From contig JAIRUE010000061.1 of NCBI GenBank assembly GCA_031254575.1, positions 1 through 41,166 of the forward strand: 41,166 nucleotides of DNA, read 5' to 3'. Shown piece by piece: positions 1-7,840 of this stretch. The position numbers and the translations under genes are program-made. Below the pieces are notes generated by a model that was given only the letters and a program-made list of their open reading frames with translations, was not told the DNA's origin and did not search any database. Every line of letters begins with the position of its first letter. The first letter of the stretch is position 1. This DNA comes from Oscillospiraceae bacterium. Its GTDB lineage: Bacteria; Bacillota; Clostridia; Oscillospirales; UBA929.

Positions 1-236
1 TCGTTTCTCTGCGCTTGGTCTTTCATAAGGCTTTCAACTCCGCGCCGTAAAACCTCAACACTTTTAACCTCGTCTTTCAGCGAATAAAACTTGTCGCAAA
101 GTAAAAACCGCTCGGCGGTCAGCTTGTCGTATTCCTCGCGCCACGTCTTAATCGGTAGCTTGGTTCTGCCGTTCATTACGCCGTCAAAATCGCTTGCACC
201 AATTATTCTAGCCGGTAAGCCGTTTTCCCATCTCAT
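1..236 (-). CDS. Partial ORF, possible C-terminal part of a mobilization relaxase
   Basis: This leftward open frame runs off the left edge without a stop. From an ATG at 236 (alternative ATG at 176) it reads about 78 codons, including GASDFDGVMNGRTKLP, then a charged helical stretch with LTAERFLLCDKFYSLKDE and VEVLRRGVESLM. Helical tails of this kind (a 'LTAER..L...YY.LK.EV..VE.LR' pattern) are reminiscent of the C-termini of some Firmicutes relaxase/mobilization proteins, but this is recognition by eye and weak. The first 29 bases overlap the end of the flavodoxin-fold reductase in another frame, so the true start may be the ATG at 176. If it is a relaxase tail without its N-terminal nuclease, it would be the scar of an integrated element. 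It could also be an unrelated small protein. Confidence 0.35.
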   Translation of the reverse strand, partial: MRWENGLPARIIGASDFDGVMNGRTKLPIKTWREEYDKLTAERFLLCDKFYSLKDEVKSVEVLRRGVESLMKDQAQRN

Positions 237-840
237 ACGCGGCTTCGCAGTCTTTGGGAAATTGCTCCGCATGACGGTTTTTGATCGTATCAACGTCAAA
301 CATCGTCGCGGCGTATTGGGAATAATCCTCAAACTGTTGTGTCTGATAAGCCATAACATACTCCGATTCATCGCCGACAGTATGTTCCGCCAACCCGACC
401 AATCCGGCGAAAAATTCCTTATAGTATTCCCCCGGCGCGTTCATGGTGAGTACCCAACCGATTTTAGCGCGTTTGGGGTATGTGGGCGTGCGGTCTTTGT
501 TGTAAGTGATGCCCGGGAATAGGTACCGCTCTAAAAACGAGCGCGTTTCGCCGGTGACGTCGCTGAAATAAATCGGCGAGCCGATCAGCAGAACGTCGGC
601 GCCGACGGCCTTTTCCAATACCGGGGTCAGGTCGTCTCGCAAGGCGCACCGGGCGAATTTGCTTTTATCAAGCAGCTTGCAGGAATGACAACCTATACAG
701 CCCCGGAATATAAGGTCGTATAGATAAACGGTTTCGCCGGAAGCGCCGGGAACACTCATCGCGCCGTCAAAGGCGCTTTTCAGCATTGTCGCGGTATTGC
801 GGTTCTTATCAGCCGCACCGCAGATGGCAAGGATATTCAT
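208..840 (-). CDS. Flavodoxin-fold NAD(P)H-dependent FMN reductase / iron-sulfur flavoprotein-like
   Basis: About 210 residues with the NADPH-dependent FMN reductase (flavodoxin-like) fold. The N-terminus MNILAICGAADKNRNTA is the phosphate-binding loop for FMN. A GCIGCHSC motif near residues 47-54 resembles the Cys cluster of iron-sulfur flavoproteins. GSPIYFSDVTGETRSFLER is the typical 'GsPiYf..vtg..K.flDR' segment. Proteins of this family reduce flavins, quinones or other small oxidants in the cytoplasm using NAD(P)H. The ATG at 840 is chosen because GGGGAG lies about 9 bases upstream; the GTG at 849 would touch that site. It is the last gene of a leftward group with a TetR regulator, OsmC and a cupin, which suggests a role in oxidant or electrophile defence. 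The substrate cannot be read from the sequence. Confidence 0.8.
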   Translation of the reverse strand: MNILAICGAADKNRNTATMLKSAFDGAMSVPGASGETVYLYDLIFRGCIGCHSCKLLDKSKFARCALRDDLTPVLEKAVGADVLLIGSPIYFSDVTGETRSFLERYLFPGITYNKDRTPTYPKRAKIGWVLTMNAPGEYYKEFFAGLVGLAEHTVGDESEYVMAYQTQQFEDYSQYAATMFDVDTIKNRHAEQFPKDCEAAYEMGKRLTG

Positions 841-866
841 ATGACACACTCCCCTTTGTTTGGTTT

Positions 867-1340
867 TTATTCGCCCTCGTAATACATGACGTTGTCATTT
901 GCCTTGTAGAACTTTGCGAAGCCGTCGTTTGTCAAAATGCCGACTTTACCGGATTCCGGGTAAACGCACATGTCGGTTTTCGGTACGGTGTCTATATCAA
1001 TGTACGTTAAAACCTCCGAATCCGATTGGTTTGTGATCCTGTGCGTTCCTCCTTCCCCGGCAGGGCAGATCATCACGGAACCGGCCGAAACGGGCATTTC
1101 TCCGCCGCCCGTTTCAACAGTTCCGTGTCCGCTGATGATGTAAAAGATTTCTTCGCTGCCGGAATGGGAATGAAGCGGATAATTTGATTTTCCCGGCGCA
1201 ATATCGTAGAAGGTAACGGCGCATTGATTACCGCCGTTACGGGGGGATACCTCGAACTTGTCATATTCATAGGCCGGGTGGGAACCGACATGTTTCGGCT
1301 TGATTTTCTCTTTCTTTGTCACAAAAACCTTTTCAATCAT
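867..1340 (-). CDS. Cupin-domain protein
   Basis: About 157 residues forming a single cupin beta-barrel. Motif 1 is HSHSGSEEIFYIISGHG (metal ligands H-x-H, then E) and motif 2 is PVSAGSVMICPAGEGGTH (G-x5-P-x-G-x2-H type), so the usual His/Glu metal site appears intact. Such small cupins act as metal-dependent isomerases or dioxygenases, or as sensors; the reaction here is unknown. The start is the ATG at 1340 because AAGGAG lies 9 bases upstream; the in-frame ATG at 1358 sits on that ribosome binding site. It lies between osmC and the FMN reductase in the TetR-headed operon, so a role in redox or xenobiotic response is inferred from context only. Confidence 0.8.
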   Translation of the reverse strand: MIEKVFVTKKEKIKPKHVGSHPAYEYDKFEVSPRNGGNQCAVTFYDIAPGKSNYPLHSHSGSEEIFYIISGHGTVETGGGEMPVSAGSVMICPAGEGGTHRITNQSDSEVLTYIDIDTVPKTDMCVYPESGKVGILTNDGFAKFYKANDNVMYYEGE

Positions 1341-1367
1341 TACAGCACACTCCTTCAAATCGATCGC

Positions 1368-1820
1368 CTATAAATTCCCTGTTATTTCTGTTTCCGCGTC
1401 AACCGTGACATTGCCTTTAAGCATAGCCCATACCGGACACATGGTATCCTCCGCCGCTTTAAGGGCCGTCCGGACTTCCGCCTCCGTCAGATCCCCGGCC
1501 TGGATTTTCAGACGCAATAGAATGTGTTTTAACGCCTTTGGGTGTTCCTCGCGCACCGTACCGTGCACTTCGGCGGATACGCCGCTGACAGACTTTTTCA
1601 TCTTGTAGCGGAGCAAAGACAAAAGCGTTGTGCTGACGCAGGAACCGAAACTGATCATCAGGAGTTCCAGGGAGGTATACCCCTTACCGGCGCCGACAGG
1701 CGGGAAGTAATCAACCACTACCGGCGGATTCTCCCGCGCGGCCGCGCTGAACATCGCCTTTTCGTCGATGGTTTGGAGTTTCACCGTCAATGTGTTGCCG
1801 AGGGAGCATGACATAGCCAC
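1368..1820 (-). CDS. OsmC/Ohr-family peroxiredoxin-like protein
   Basis: About 150 residues of the OsmC family. The two conserved cysteines are visible in SFGSCVSTTLLSLLRY (first Cys, at the start of the long helix) and EDTMCPVWAML (second Cys), together with the family's GYTSLELLMISFGSC core. OsmC/Ohr proteins reduce organic hydroperoxides with a Cys pair in the cytoplasm. The closest pattern is the OsmC/YhfA branch rather than Ohr, but this cannot be settled by eye. The start is taken as GTG 1820, 9 bases after AAAGG; the ATG at 1814 is an alternative. It begins only a few bases after the tetR stop, so the two genes are co-transcribed and probably translationally linked. Confidence 0.85.
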   Translation of the reverse strand: MAMSCSLGNTLTVKLQTIDEKAMFSAAARENPPVVVDYFPPVGAGKGYTSLELLMISFGSCVSTTLLSLLRYKMKKSVSGVSAEVHGTVREEHPKALKHILLRLKIQAGDLTEAEVRTALKAAEDTMCPVWAMLKGNVTVDAETEITGNL

Positions 1821-1824
1821 AGTC

Positions 1825-2403
1825 TCAATCCTTTCCAATCGGTTTTTTTATATTTGAATGTGTTGCCACATCAAATATCATACTGATTTCCTCTTCGATT
1901 TCGCTGTCCGGAATATCATCATCCATGAGAATAATTCGCTGAATGATCCCTGTGACCGAGCGGGCGATAAACTTTGCCCATTGAACCGAGCCGGCAATAC
2001 CGGCGCAGTTCTCCAAGGTTTTTCGATAGGCGAGCTCTTCCCATTCCCTCAGCTTTTGACGGCTGCCGCCGCAGCTCTCGAACCCGAGCCATGTTTTCAG
2101 GGCAAGCCGATAGATAATGCGTTCATCTTCGGATAAATGTTTTTTCTGTTTAACCATCGCAATATAATATTCCTTACCGGACACTTCCTTAGGAAGCTGT
2201 GCCCAGAGCCGGGCGACCAGTTCTTCAAAGGCCGCGCGGACTGCTTCGTCAAATAGGTTTTCCTTGTTTTTGTAGTGATAGTAAACTGTCGGCATCTTGC
2301 AGCCCGCCAGCTTGCAGACCTCGCGCAAGGCGGCGCCGTGATAACCATGCTCGTCAAACAGCCTGCGGGAATGATACGCTATTTTATCTTTTATTGTCTT
2401 CAT
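1825..2403 (-). CDS. TetR/AcrR-family transcriptional regulator
   Basis: 192 residues. The N-terminal ~60 residues form a TetR helix-turn-helix (Y-H-S-R-R-L-F-D-E-H-G-Y start, then LREVCKLAGCKMPTVYYHYKNKENLF). The remaining helical part, with several Arg/Trp-rich segments, would be the ligand-binding and dimerization domain. TetR proteins repress their own operon and are released by small molecules. It is the promoter-proximal gene of tetR-osmC-cupin-reductase, and its promoter overlaps an inverted repeat, so autoregulation is likely. The same repeat also carries the -35 box of the divergent phosphoesterase gene, which may therefore be co-regulated. The ligand is unknown. Confidence 0.9.
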   Translation of the reverse strand: MKTIKDKIAYHSRRLFDEHGYHGAALREVCKLAGCKMPTVYYHYKNKENLFDEAVRAAFEELVARLWAQLPKEVSGKEYYIAMVKQKKHLSEDERIIYRLALKTWLGFESCGGSRQKLREWEELAYRKTLENCAGIAGSVQWAKFIARSVTGIIQRIILMDDDIPDSEIEEEISMIFDVATHSNIKKPIGKD

Positions 2404-2437
2404 TGCTTTACTCCTATATAGCGATAGCTACACAAAT

Positions 2438-2466
2438 ATGTTACTACGGAATATTTCGCTTGTCAA
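2438..2466 (-). promoter_or_regulatory. Sigma-A-type promoter of the tetR operon
   Basis: Read leftward, TTGACA (2466-2461) is followed after 17 bases by TAACAT (2443-2438), then a GGAG ribosome binding site and the tetR ATG at 2403. Between the -10 box and the start lies an imperfect TAGC-N4-GCTA inverted repeat around 2419-2430 that could be an additional operator. Confidence 0.65.
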
Positions 2467-2490
2467 GAGATTTATGAAAAATCTTGACAA
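2460..2490. promoter_or_regulatory. 9-bp inverted repeat between divergent promoters, candidate operator
   Basis: TTGTCAAGA (2460-2468) and TCTTGACAA (2482-2490) are perfect inverted copies separated by 13 bases. Each arm contains a TTGACA -35 hexamer, one pointing left to tetR and one pointing right to the phosphoesterase gene. A TetR dimer binding here would block both promoters. The symmetry may also simply reflect two back-to-back consensus -35 boxes. Confidence 0.5.
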
Positions 2491-2512
2491 CCCCTTCTAT
2501 TGGAGGTAAAGT
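2484..2512 (+). promoter_or_regulatory. Sigma-A-type promoter of the LysM phosphoesterase gene
   Basis: TTGACA (2484-2489) is followed after 17 bases by TAAAGT (2507-2512). A TATTAT at 2512-2517 is a better hexamer but sits at 22 bases. It lies about 80 bases before the start codon at 2592, which is preceded by AGAGGT. Confidence 0.5.
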
Positions 2513-2591
2513 ATTATTGTGGAAAAATTGGACGGTGCGTATGACCGGGGTCTGACGATTCACAAAAAAATAAACTATAGAGGTACCAAGA

Positions 2592-5500
2592 ATGAAGCGA
2601 ATTTTCGCGTTCCTGCTCGTGCTGGTCATGACAGCCGGATTTTTGCCAGGTATAGCGCTGGCGGATTCGGACGGTCAGGCCGACCCCACCGTGTTTGAAT
2701 GGAAAGTATTTCCTGAGGGCACAGACGCCAACGTGACCATCATGGGCACCGGCGGCCAGGTGCTCAAACTGGACATCGGCATGGACGGGGGCATGCTCAG
2801 CCAGGCCGAAAGCGCCGAGCTGGACTTTAACTACCGTGTCGCGCACAATTCCGGCAGAAGGGTTTTGGCGTGGACGGACCTGTCCGGGGCCGGGGATGAA
2901 ATAACCGATTTCACCTTTGCCACATCGGCCAGAATAGACGCGGGCAAGGTTTCGGTATCGGACGTCATAACGAGCGGCGCCAATTCTGCCAAAGTCAAGC
3001 TCCCGAAAGCGCTTCTCTACGACGAAGCCGAGGGAAAGACGGCGGCCGCGCTTTACGTCCTGATGTGTACGGACGAAGGCGCGAACGGCAAAGACACGGA
3101 TCAGTTTACCGTGGAGGGAAACCAAAGGGGCGCGAACGGAAGAAAAGGCGTCAACGGGATTGACCTCGACAGGGAATTTGACATTATTGACACCGCGAAA
3201 CTGACGGTGGAGATCGACCCCACGGCGTTTACGTGGAGGGTATTCCCCGCCGGCGCGAACGTGAACTTCCTGGGCGACGACAGCAATCTCCTTAAGCTGA
3301 GCGATGTCGGCGTCGATCCGAGTGTGCTGCTCGGCGGCAAAGGCGGCGCGCTGGAATTCACCTACCGTGTCGCGCACAATTCCGGCAGAAGGATTTTGGC
3401 GTGGACAGACCTGTCCGGGGCCGCGGATGAGGTGGGCGACCTCTCGTTTGCCACAACCGCCAACCTGGCGGCCGGCAAGGTTGCGGTATCGGACGTTTTA
3501 CCAAGCGGCACCGATTTTGCGAGTGTCACGATGCCCAAAGAGCTGCTCGGCGACACGGCCACAGGCAAAACGGCGGCGGAAATATACGTCCTTCTGGCCG
3601 TTGATAAAGGCGCGGAAGGCCTTGACGACGCGTATACCGACGCGGCCACAAACCAGAGAGGCGGTGTCGGAAGAAACGGCGTAAACGGGATCGACCTGGA
3701 GAAAGAATTCGATATATTCGGGTCGGTGAAGCTGAATGTCAATTATGTGAGCTTTGCCTCGCGCATCTCGCTCACCCCCGGTTCCGACGCGGCGCAGATG
3801 AATTTCGCGTGGCTGACTGAAAAAGGATCCGCCGCGAAGGCCGTCGTACAGCTTGCGAAAAAGGCGGACGTGGTCAACGGCGTCATGCCGAAGGACGCGG
3901 TTTCGTTTAATGGAAGGACTGCCGCCGGCACGTTGGAATTCGACACAAACAAGGCCACGGTGACCGGGCTTGCCGCGAATACCGAATACGCCTACCGGGT
4001 GGGCGACGGAACCGAGTGGAGCGCGGTCTACAATTTCAAGACCGGCGATCCGGACGGCGCGTACAGCGTGATCGCGGTCGCCGACCCGCAGATAGGCAAC
4101 GCCAAAGAGGGCGAGGCTTGGAAGACTACGCTTGAAAAGGCGGTCGCCAAAGCGGGGAACGCGAGCTTCATGCTGAGCGCGGGCGATTACGCGGACAAAA
4201 GCAACAGCATGGAACAGTGGGACATGGTAACGGCGCCCAAAGTCCTTCGGAGTCTCCCGGTTGCCACCGCCATCGGCAACCACGACACCTTCGACTTCCT
4301 CGGCGAACCCAATGAGCAGATCGGCCTGATGCCCATTCACTTCAACTGGCCCAACCACACCATTTTGAATGTGACGGAGGGCGATAAGCCGTTTATGCGC
4401 GCCGGCGGCGACTATTACTTCAACTACGGCTCCACGCTGTACATAGTCATCAACACCAATGTCAAAGACATCGAGGTCCACAGGGACTTTATGAAGAAAG
4501 CAGTCGCTTCCAATCCAAACGCGGTCTGGACCGTCGCGCTGTTCCATCATGACATATACGGGACCGGCGACCACGCGGGGACCGCGTATCAGGACGCGCA
4601 GAGGATGCAGCCGGAATGGTCTCCGTTCCTCGATGAGTTCGGCGTGGACATCGCCATCAACGGACATGACCACGTATACGCGCGTTCCCTGTTTATGAAA
4701 GGCAATGAGATTCAAAACGATCAGATGCCCGCCACGATGGACCCGCTGGGGCTCAACATCAGAAAGGCGAACCCCGGCGCCTATGTGCTGCCGGAAGGTA
4801 TTCAGTATATGGCGCTGTCGGCGGCAGGCTGTGAAAAAATGTACGCGCCGGAATATCAGGACTGGGTCGCGTATACCCACGGCATGCTGGGCGTTCCCGA
4901 GTATTCGGTGATGACCGTCGACGGGGATACGCTTACCTTTACCTCCTACCGCTCCGATACGGACGCGGTGACAGACAGCATCACCCTTCGCAAGACGGCC
5001 ACATCTGAGGATCTGGAGAAACTGATCCCGGACTGCGAGGCATTGCAATCGAACGCCAACATCACCGGCGGATGGGACGCTTTCCAGGCCGCGATCGCCG
5101 CCGGGAAAAAAGCCCTCGAATCGTCCGACGGGATCCATGACGCGTATGTCGCGCTGTATGACGCGTACTACGCCATCCAGGTAAACACCGATAAAGCGGC
5201 GTTGAAGGCCCTGATCGCCGATGTTACGGACACATTGGCGTCCGCCATTGAGGGCATGTGGTCGGGCCAGTACCCCGAGGGGTCAAAAGCCGTCCTGAAA
5301 GCCGTCCTGGACAAGGAAACGGCGGCGTATACAGACAGGCTGTCCGATCAGGCCGCGGTCGACGCGGCGGCGGCGGCTCTGTCCGCCGCGTTCAAAACCT
5401 TTAAGGATTTGGCGAGCGCTCTCGACATTCCGTGGGTCGGCGTTCATAAGATCGGCGCGGCGGGCGTCAGCGAGGTCGAACTCGTTGGCTGGATGGCCGG

Positions 5501-7064
5501 AGATGTACAAATCGCGTATGTGACCAAACAGGAATTCGCCAAAGACAATCTCGGCGGCAAGCGCAGCGATCCCGTCGACGGTCCGGCCAACGGGCTTGGC
5601 GGGCGCGGCCCCAGCGAGTCCAATATTACAAAGACGCATATCGGCGAATGGATCCGTTACGAGCTGAACGTGGAGAAAGATGGCATGTACAAAGCCGCGC
5701 TGGGCGCTGCCAACGGCAGCGGAAAAGCGCAGACGATCCTGCTGAGAAACGCGGATCGTGACACCCTGTGTGCGTTTATCGTGCCGGAGGACGCGGCTCT
5801 CCCGGCCGGCGGTTGGGCTGAGGCCCCGATGATCGCGGCCGACAAGGAGTTTTACCTGCCCGCGGGCAGCTATATCGTCGAGCTGTACTTTATCAACGAC
5901 GGCGTGGGCATCAGCGTCTCTTCCGCCGCGAACGTCGCTTTCCCGAACGACGCCGGCAATGTCGCTTATCCGGACGGCGCGGACGTTGATATTCTGACGC
6001 TTGAGCGCGTTGGCGACGGAACGCCCCCGGTGATTGAAAAAGATCCGAGCATTTTCGTCCTCCCGCTTCCCCCGACCTCTATTCAAGGCGCTCCCGCCCG
6101 TCAAAAAGGCTGGGCAAGCGAGGGTTATGTGGACGATCAGGGGACGGTCGTCACGGGAATAAGCCTTGAGGTATTCATGGCGGCAAAGGCGCTTGTGCTC
6201 GAAGTAGCCGCGAGGCCGGCAAGCACAAACATCCAGCTGCATCTTATCCCCGAGGGGGACGGCTCCATATGGGCGGCGAACGAATCCACGCCGCAGAACA
6301 CGCCGGCGCTGGTGATGGATACCTTATACAGTGACGGAAAATTGACCTTCCCGCTTGATGAGATGCTCGGCTACGACGCCTGGAGCAAATCTCAAGACCA
6401 GTGTATGATCGACGTCAGCTACTACAGTTACGGCTGGGACGATATGAACGTCATGAAGGCATATCTGATCGTCGACCCCGCCCTTATGCCCGATGAGACG
6501 GAAAAACCGCCCGTTACCCCCGATCCCGGGCCCGCCCCCGTCCCCACCACTCCCGATCCTGACCCCGCTCCCACTACGCCCGGCTCGACCGCGGCGCTGA
6601 AAACAACCGACGGGCTCGTCAGCGTTATCCCGCCCTCGCCGGTCGTTGTGACGGCCGCGGACGGTTCCAGGACGGTCAAAGACCTCGCCTATACGGTACA
6701 AAACGGCGAAACGCTGTGGAGCGTGGCGTTCAACTACTACGGCTCGATGGGCAGCGCGGCGGTGAATAAGATCTGGAACGCGAACAAGGCGTATTTTGAC
6801 AAGACGAAAGGCGCGCTTGAAGCCGGCGCGGTCATTATTCTCCCCGGCGCGGGGCTGATAGCCCCCGTGACGCAAGGGAGCCTTGACACGGCGGCGGGCG
6901 TGTACTTAGTCAAAGCGGGCGATACGCTTGCCGACATTGCCGCGAAGTATTACGGCGACGCGAAAGAATGGAAAAAGATTTATGAGGCCAACAAGGATCG
7001 CGTCAAGATGGCCGGCAACAGCCCGATGATCTACGAAAAGCAGTGGCTTGTGATCCCCGAATAA
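2592..7064 (+). CDS. Large secreted calcineurin-type phosphoesterase with LysM wall-binding repeats
   Basis: 1,490 residues with a signal peptide (residues 1-24, cleavage after ALA). Two tandem ~177-residue repeats of unknown type follow (about 29-205 and 208-383). Next is a fibronectin-like N-domain (about 385-480) leading into a metallophosphoesterase domain (about 485-800) with ADPQ, AGDYAD, GNHDTF, LFHHD and GHDHVYAR. These match the metal-binding blocks of the purple-acid-phosphatase/calcineurin fold. After it come two FIVAR-like helical repeats (about 805-935), a carbohydrate-binding-like beta domain (about 1010-1125), and an unnamed module (1169-1290) shared with the SLH protein at 21208. 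A Pro-rich linker (about 1305-1333) leads to two LysM repeats (about 1366-1420 and 1436-1490) that would bind peptidoglycan. It probably works outside the cell on phosphate esters; the substrate is unknown. The start at 2592 has AGAGGT 8 bases upstream. Confidence 0.85.
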   Translation: MKRIFAFLLVLVMTAGFLPGIALADSDGQADPTVFEWKVFPEGTDANVTIMGTGGQVLKLDIGMDGGMLSQAESAELDFNYRVAHNSGRRVLAWTDLSGAGDEITDFTFATSARIDAGKVSVSDVITSGANSAKVKLPKALLYDEAEGKTAAALYVLMCTDEGANGKDTDQFTVEGNQRGANGRKGVNGIDLDREFDIIDTAKLTVEIDPTAFTWRVFPAGANVNFLGDDSNLLKLSDVGVDPSVLLGGKGGALEFTYRVAHNSGRRILAWTDLSGAADEVGDLSFATTANLAAGKVAVSDVLPSGTDFASVTMPKELLGDTATGKTAAEIYVLLAVDKGAEGLDDAYTDAATNQRGGVGRNGVNGIDLEKEFDIFGSVKLNVNYVSFASRISLTPGSDAAQMNFAWLTEKGSAAKAVVQLAKKADVVNGVMPKDAVSFNGRTAAGTLEFDTNKATVTGLAANTEYAYRVGDGTEWSAVYNFKTGDPDGAYSVIAVADPQIGNAKEGEAWKTTLEKAVAKAGNASFMLSAGDYADKSNSMEQWDMVTAPKVLRSLPVATAIGNHDTFDFLGEPNEQIGLMPIHFNWPNHTILNVTEGDKPFMRAGGDYYFNYGSTLYIVINTNVKDIEVHRDFMKKAVASNPNAVWTVALFHHDIYGTGDHAGTAYQDAQRMQPEWSPFLDEFGVDIAINGHDHVYARSLFMKGNEIQNDQMPATMDPLGLNIRKANPGAYVLPEGIQYMALSAAGCEKMYAPEYQDWVAYTHGMLGVPEYSVMTVDGDTLTFTSYRSDTDAVTDSITLRKTATSEDLEKLIPDCEALQSNANITGGWDAFQAAIAAGKKALESSDGIHDAYVALYDAYYAIQVNTDKAALKALIADVTDTLASAIEGMWSGQYPEGSKAVLKAVLDKETAAYTDRLSDQAAVDAAAAALSAAFKTFKDLASALDIPWVGVHKIGAAGVSEVELVGWMAGDVQIAYVTKQEFAKDNLGGKRSDPVDGPANGLGGRGPSESNITKTHIGEWIRYELNVEKDGMYKAALGAANGSGKAQTILLRNADRDTLCAFIVPEDAALPAGGWAEAPMIAADKEFYLPAGSYIVELYFINDGVGISVSSAANVAFPNDAGNVAYPDGADVDILTLERVGDGTPPVIEKDPSIFVLPLPPTSIQGAPARQKGWASEGYVDDQGTVVTGISLEVFMAAKALVLEVAARPASTNIQLHLIPEGDGSIWAANESTPQNTPALVMDTLYSDGKLTFPLDEMLGYDAWSKSQDQCMIDVSYYSYGWDDMNVMKAYLIVDPALMPDETEKPPVTPDPGPAPVPTTPDPDPAPTTPGSTAALKTTDGLVSVIPPSPVVVTAADGSRTVKDLAYTVQNGETLWSVAFNYYGSMGSAAVNKIWNANKAYFDKTKGALEAGAVIILPGAGLIAPVTQGSLDTAAGVYLVKAGDTLADIAAKYYGDAKEWKKIYEANKDRVKMAGNSPMIYEKQWLVIPE
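2831..3430 (+). repeat. Tandem intragenic duplication in the phosphoesterase gene
   Basis: The segment at 2831-2899 recurs at 3362-3430 (offset 531 bases = 177 codons) with only three mismatches that I can count in 69 bases. The flanking protein repeats are much more diverged. Both copies encode YRVAHNSGRR followed by LAWTDLSGA, and both repeats end with an NQRG...GVNGIDL...EFDI block. The near identity of one patch inside diverged repeats suggests recent gene conversion or strong constraint. Confidence 0.85.
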
Positions 7065-7096
7065 CGGAGGACGCTCAGGCCGGTATACGGTCATAA

Positions 7097-7840
7097 TCAA
7101 TACCCCGCATCTTCCGGATATGCCTTTATATCCGAATTGATGCGGGGTATCCGCTTTTGGAAAATAAAATAATGGAGATGTGTTTCAAGCCTTTTATTGA
7201 AGATACTGCCGTTTTCAAAAAACGGTCCGGCTTTCAGCAGCATAAACTGTTTTTGACTAAGAGTTTCAATATGCTGCCCGCCTGTTCTATAAATTGAGCA
7301 GTAATAAGCGCCCAATTCCTCTGAGAATTTATCCACGATAAACTCATTTTCTAAAACACTTATTGTTTCCCGCAAAAATAGGATGCCGCCCGGTTTCAAT
7401 GTTTTTGAGATGTTGTTCACTGTCTGGTCATACTGCTCGTTGTCAAGATAGTGCAGTAATCCCGAGACAAATATTACATCCGCGGAATTTACCACGCAAA
7501 AATCCTCCGCGGGAGAATTCAGCACCTCAATGTTGGTATACCCGCGTTCTCTTGCCTGTTTTGCGATCTCGGCGGCAAAACCTTCTATATACTCGACCGC
7601 CGCCACTTTGCGCACTTTCGGCGCAAACAGTAACGAGAATCTGCCGTTACCGGCGCCTAAATCTACCAATACGTCACTATTTTTCAAAGGTAATTCCGCA
7701 TTTATCACCGCCAATTCCGTTTTTAGGTATAAATCCGCTGTTACCGCATCGCGCTGAAAGTTTACCAGGCTCTCCGGGCGCGGCACGTTTACCGCTTGAG
7801 CGCGGTCATACCAAAATTTTTTAACTTTTTCCCTGTTCAT
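7097..7840 (-). CDS. Class I SAM-dependent methyltransferase
   Basis: 247 residues with a Rossmann-fold methyltransferase core. Motif I is VLVDLGAGNGRFSLLF (about residues 57-72), an acidic residue ends beta 2 (VAAVEYIEGF), and ADVIFVSGLLHYLD is the motif IV region. The LKPGGILFLRET block is the typical post-motif loop. It transfers a methyl group from S-adenosylmethionine to an unknown acceptor in the cytoplasm. It is the last gene of the exopolysaccharide operon; its ATG lies inside the end of the nucleotidyltransferase gene (20-base overlap), so the two are translationally coupled. That coupling suggests methylation of the nucleotidyltransferase's product, of its precursor, or of a sugar. 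Base composition is clearly AT-richer than the flanking genes. Confidence 0.8.
   Translation of the reverse strand: MNREKVKKFWYDRAQAVNVPRPESLVNFQRDAVTADLYLKTELAVINAELPLKNSDVLVDLGAGNGRFSLLFAPKVRKVAAVEYIEGFAAEIAKQARERGYTNIEVLNSPAEDFCVVNSADVIFVSGLLHYLDNEQYDQTVNNISKTLKPGGILFLRETISVLENEFIVDKFSEELGAYYCSIYRTGGQHIETLSQKQFMLLKAGPFFENGSIFNKRLETHLHYFIFQKRIPRINSDIKAYPEDAGY
7100..7150. terminator. Long two-part hairpin at the 3' end of the polysaccharide operon
   Basis: ATACCCCGCATC (7100-7111) pairs with GATGCGGGGTAT (7139-7150). Inside it CGGATA (7115-7120) pairs with TATCCG (7129-7134). The hairpin lies between convergent genes and covers the last ~17 codons of the methyltransferase. No clear T-run follows on either strand, so a factor-independent terminator is only a possibility; it may instead protect the 3' end of the mRNA. 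Confidence 0.4.

Noticed and set aside
3498-5138. 546-codon open frame antisense to the phosphoesterase gene
   Set aside because: The plus-strand frame carries signal peptide, metallophosphoesterase motifs and LysM repeats; the antisense frame carries none.
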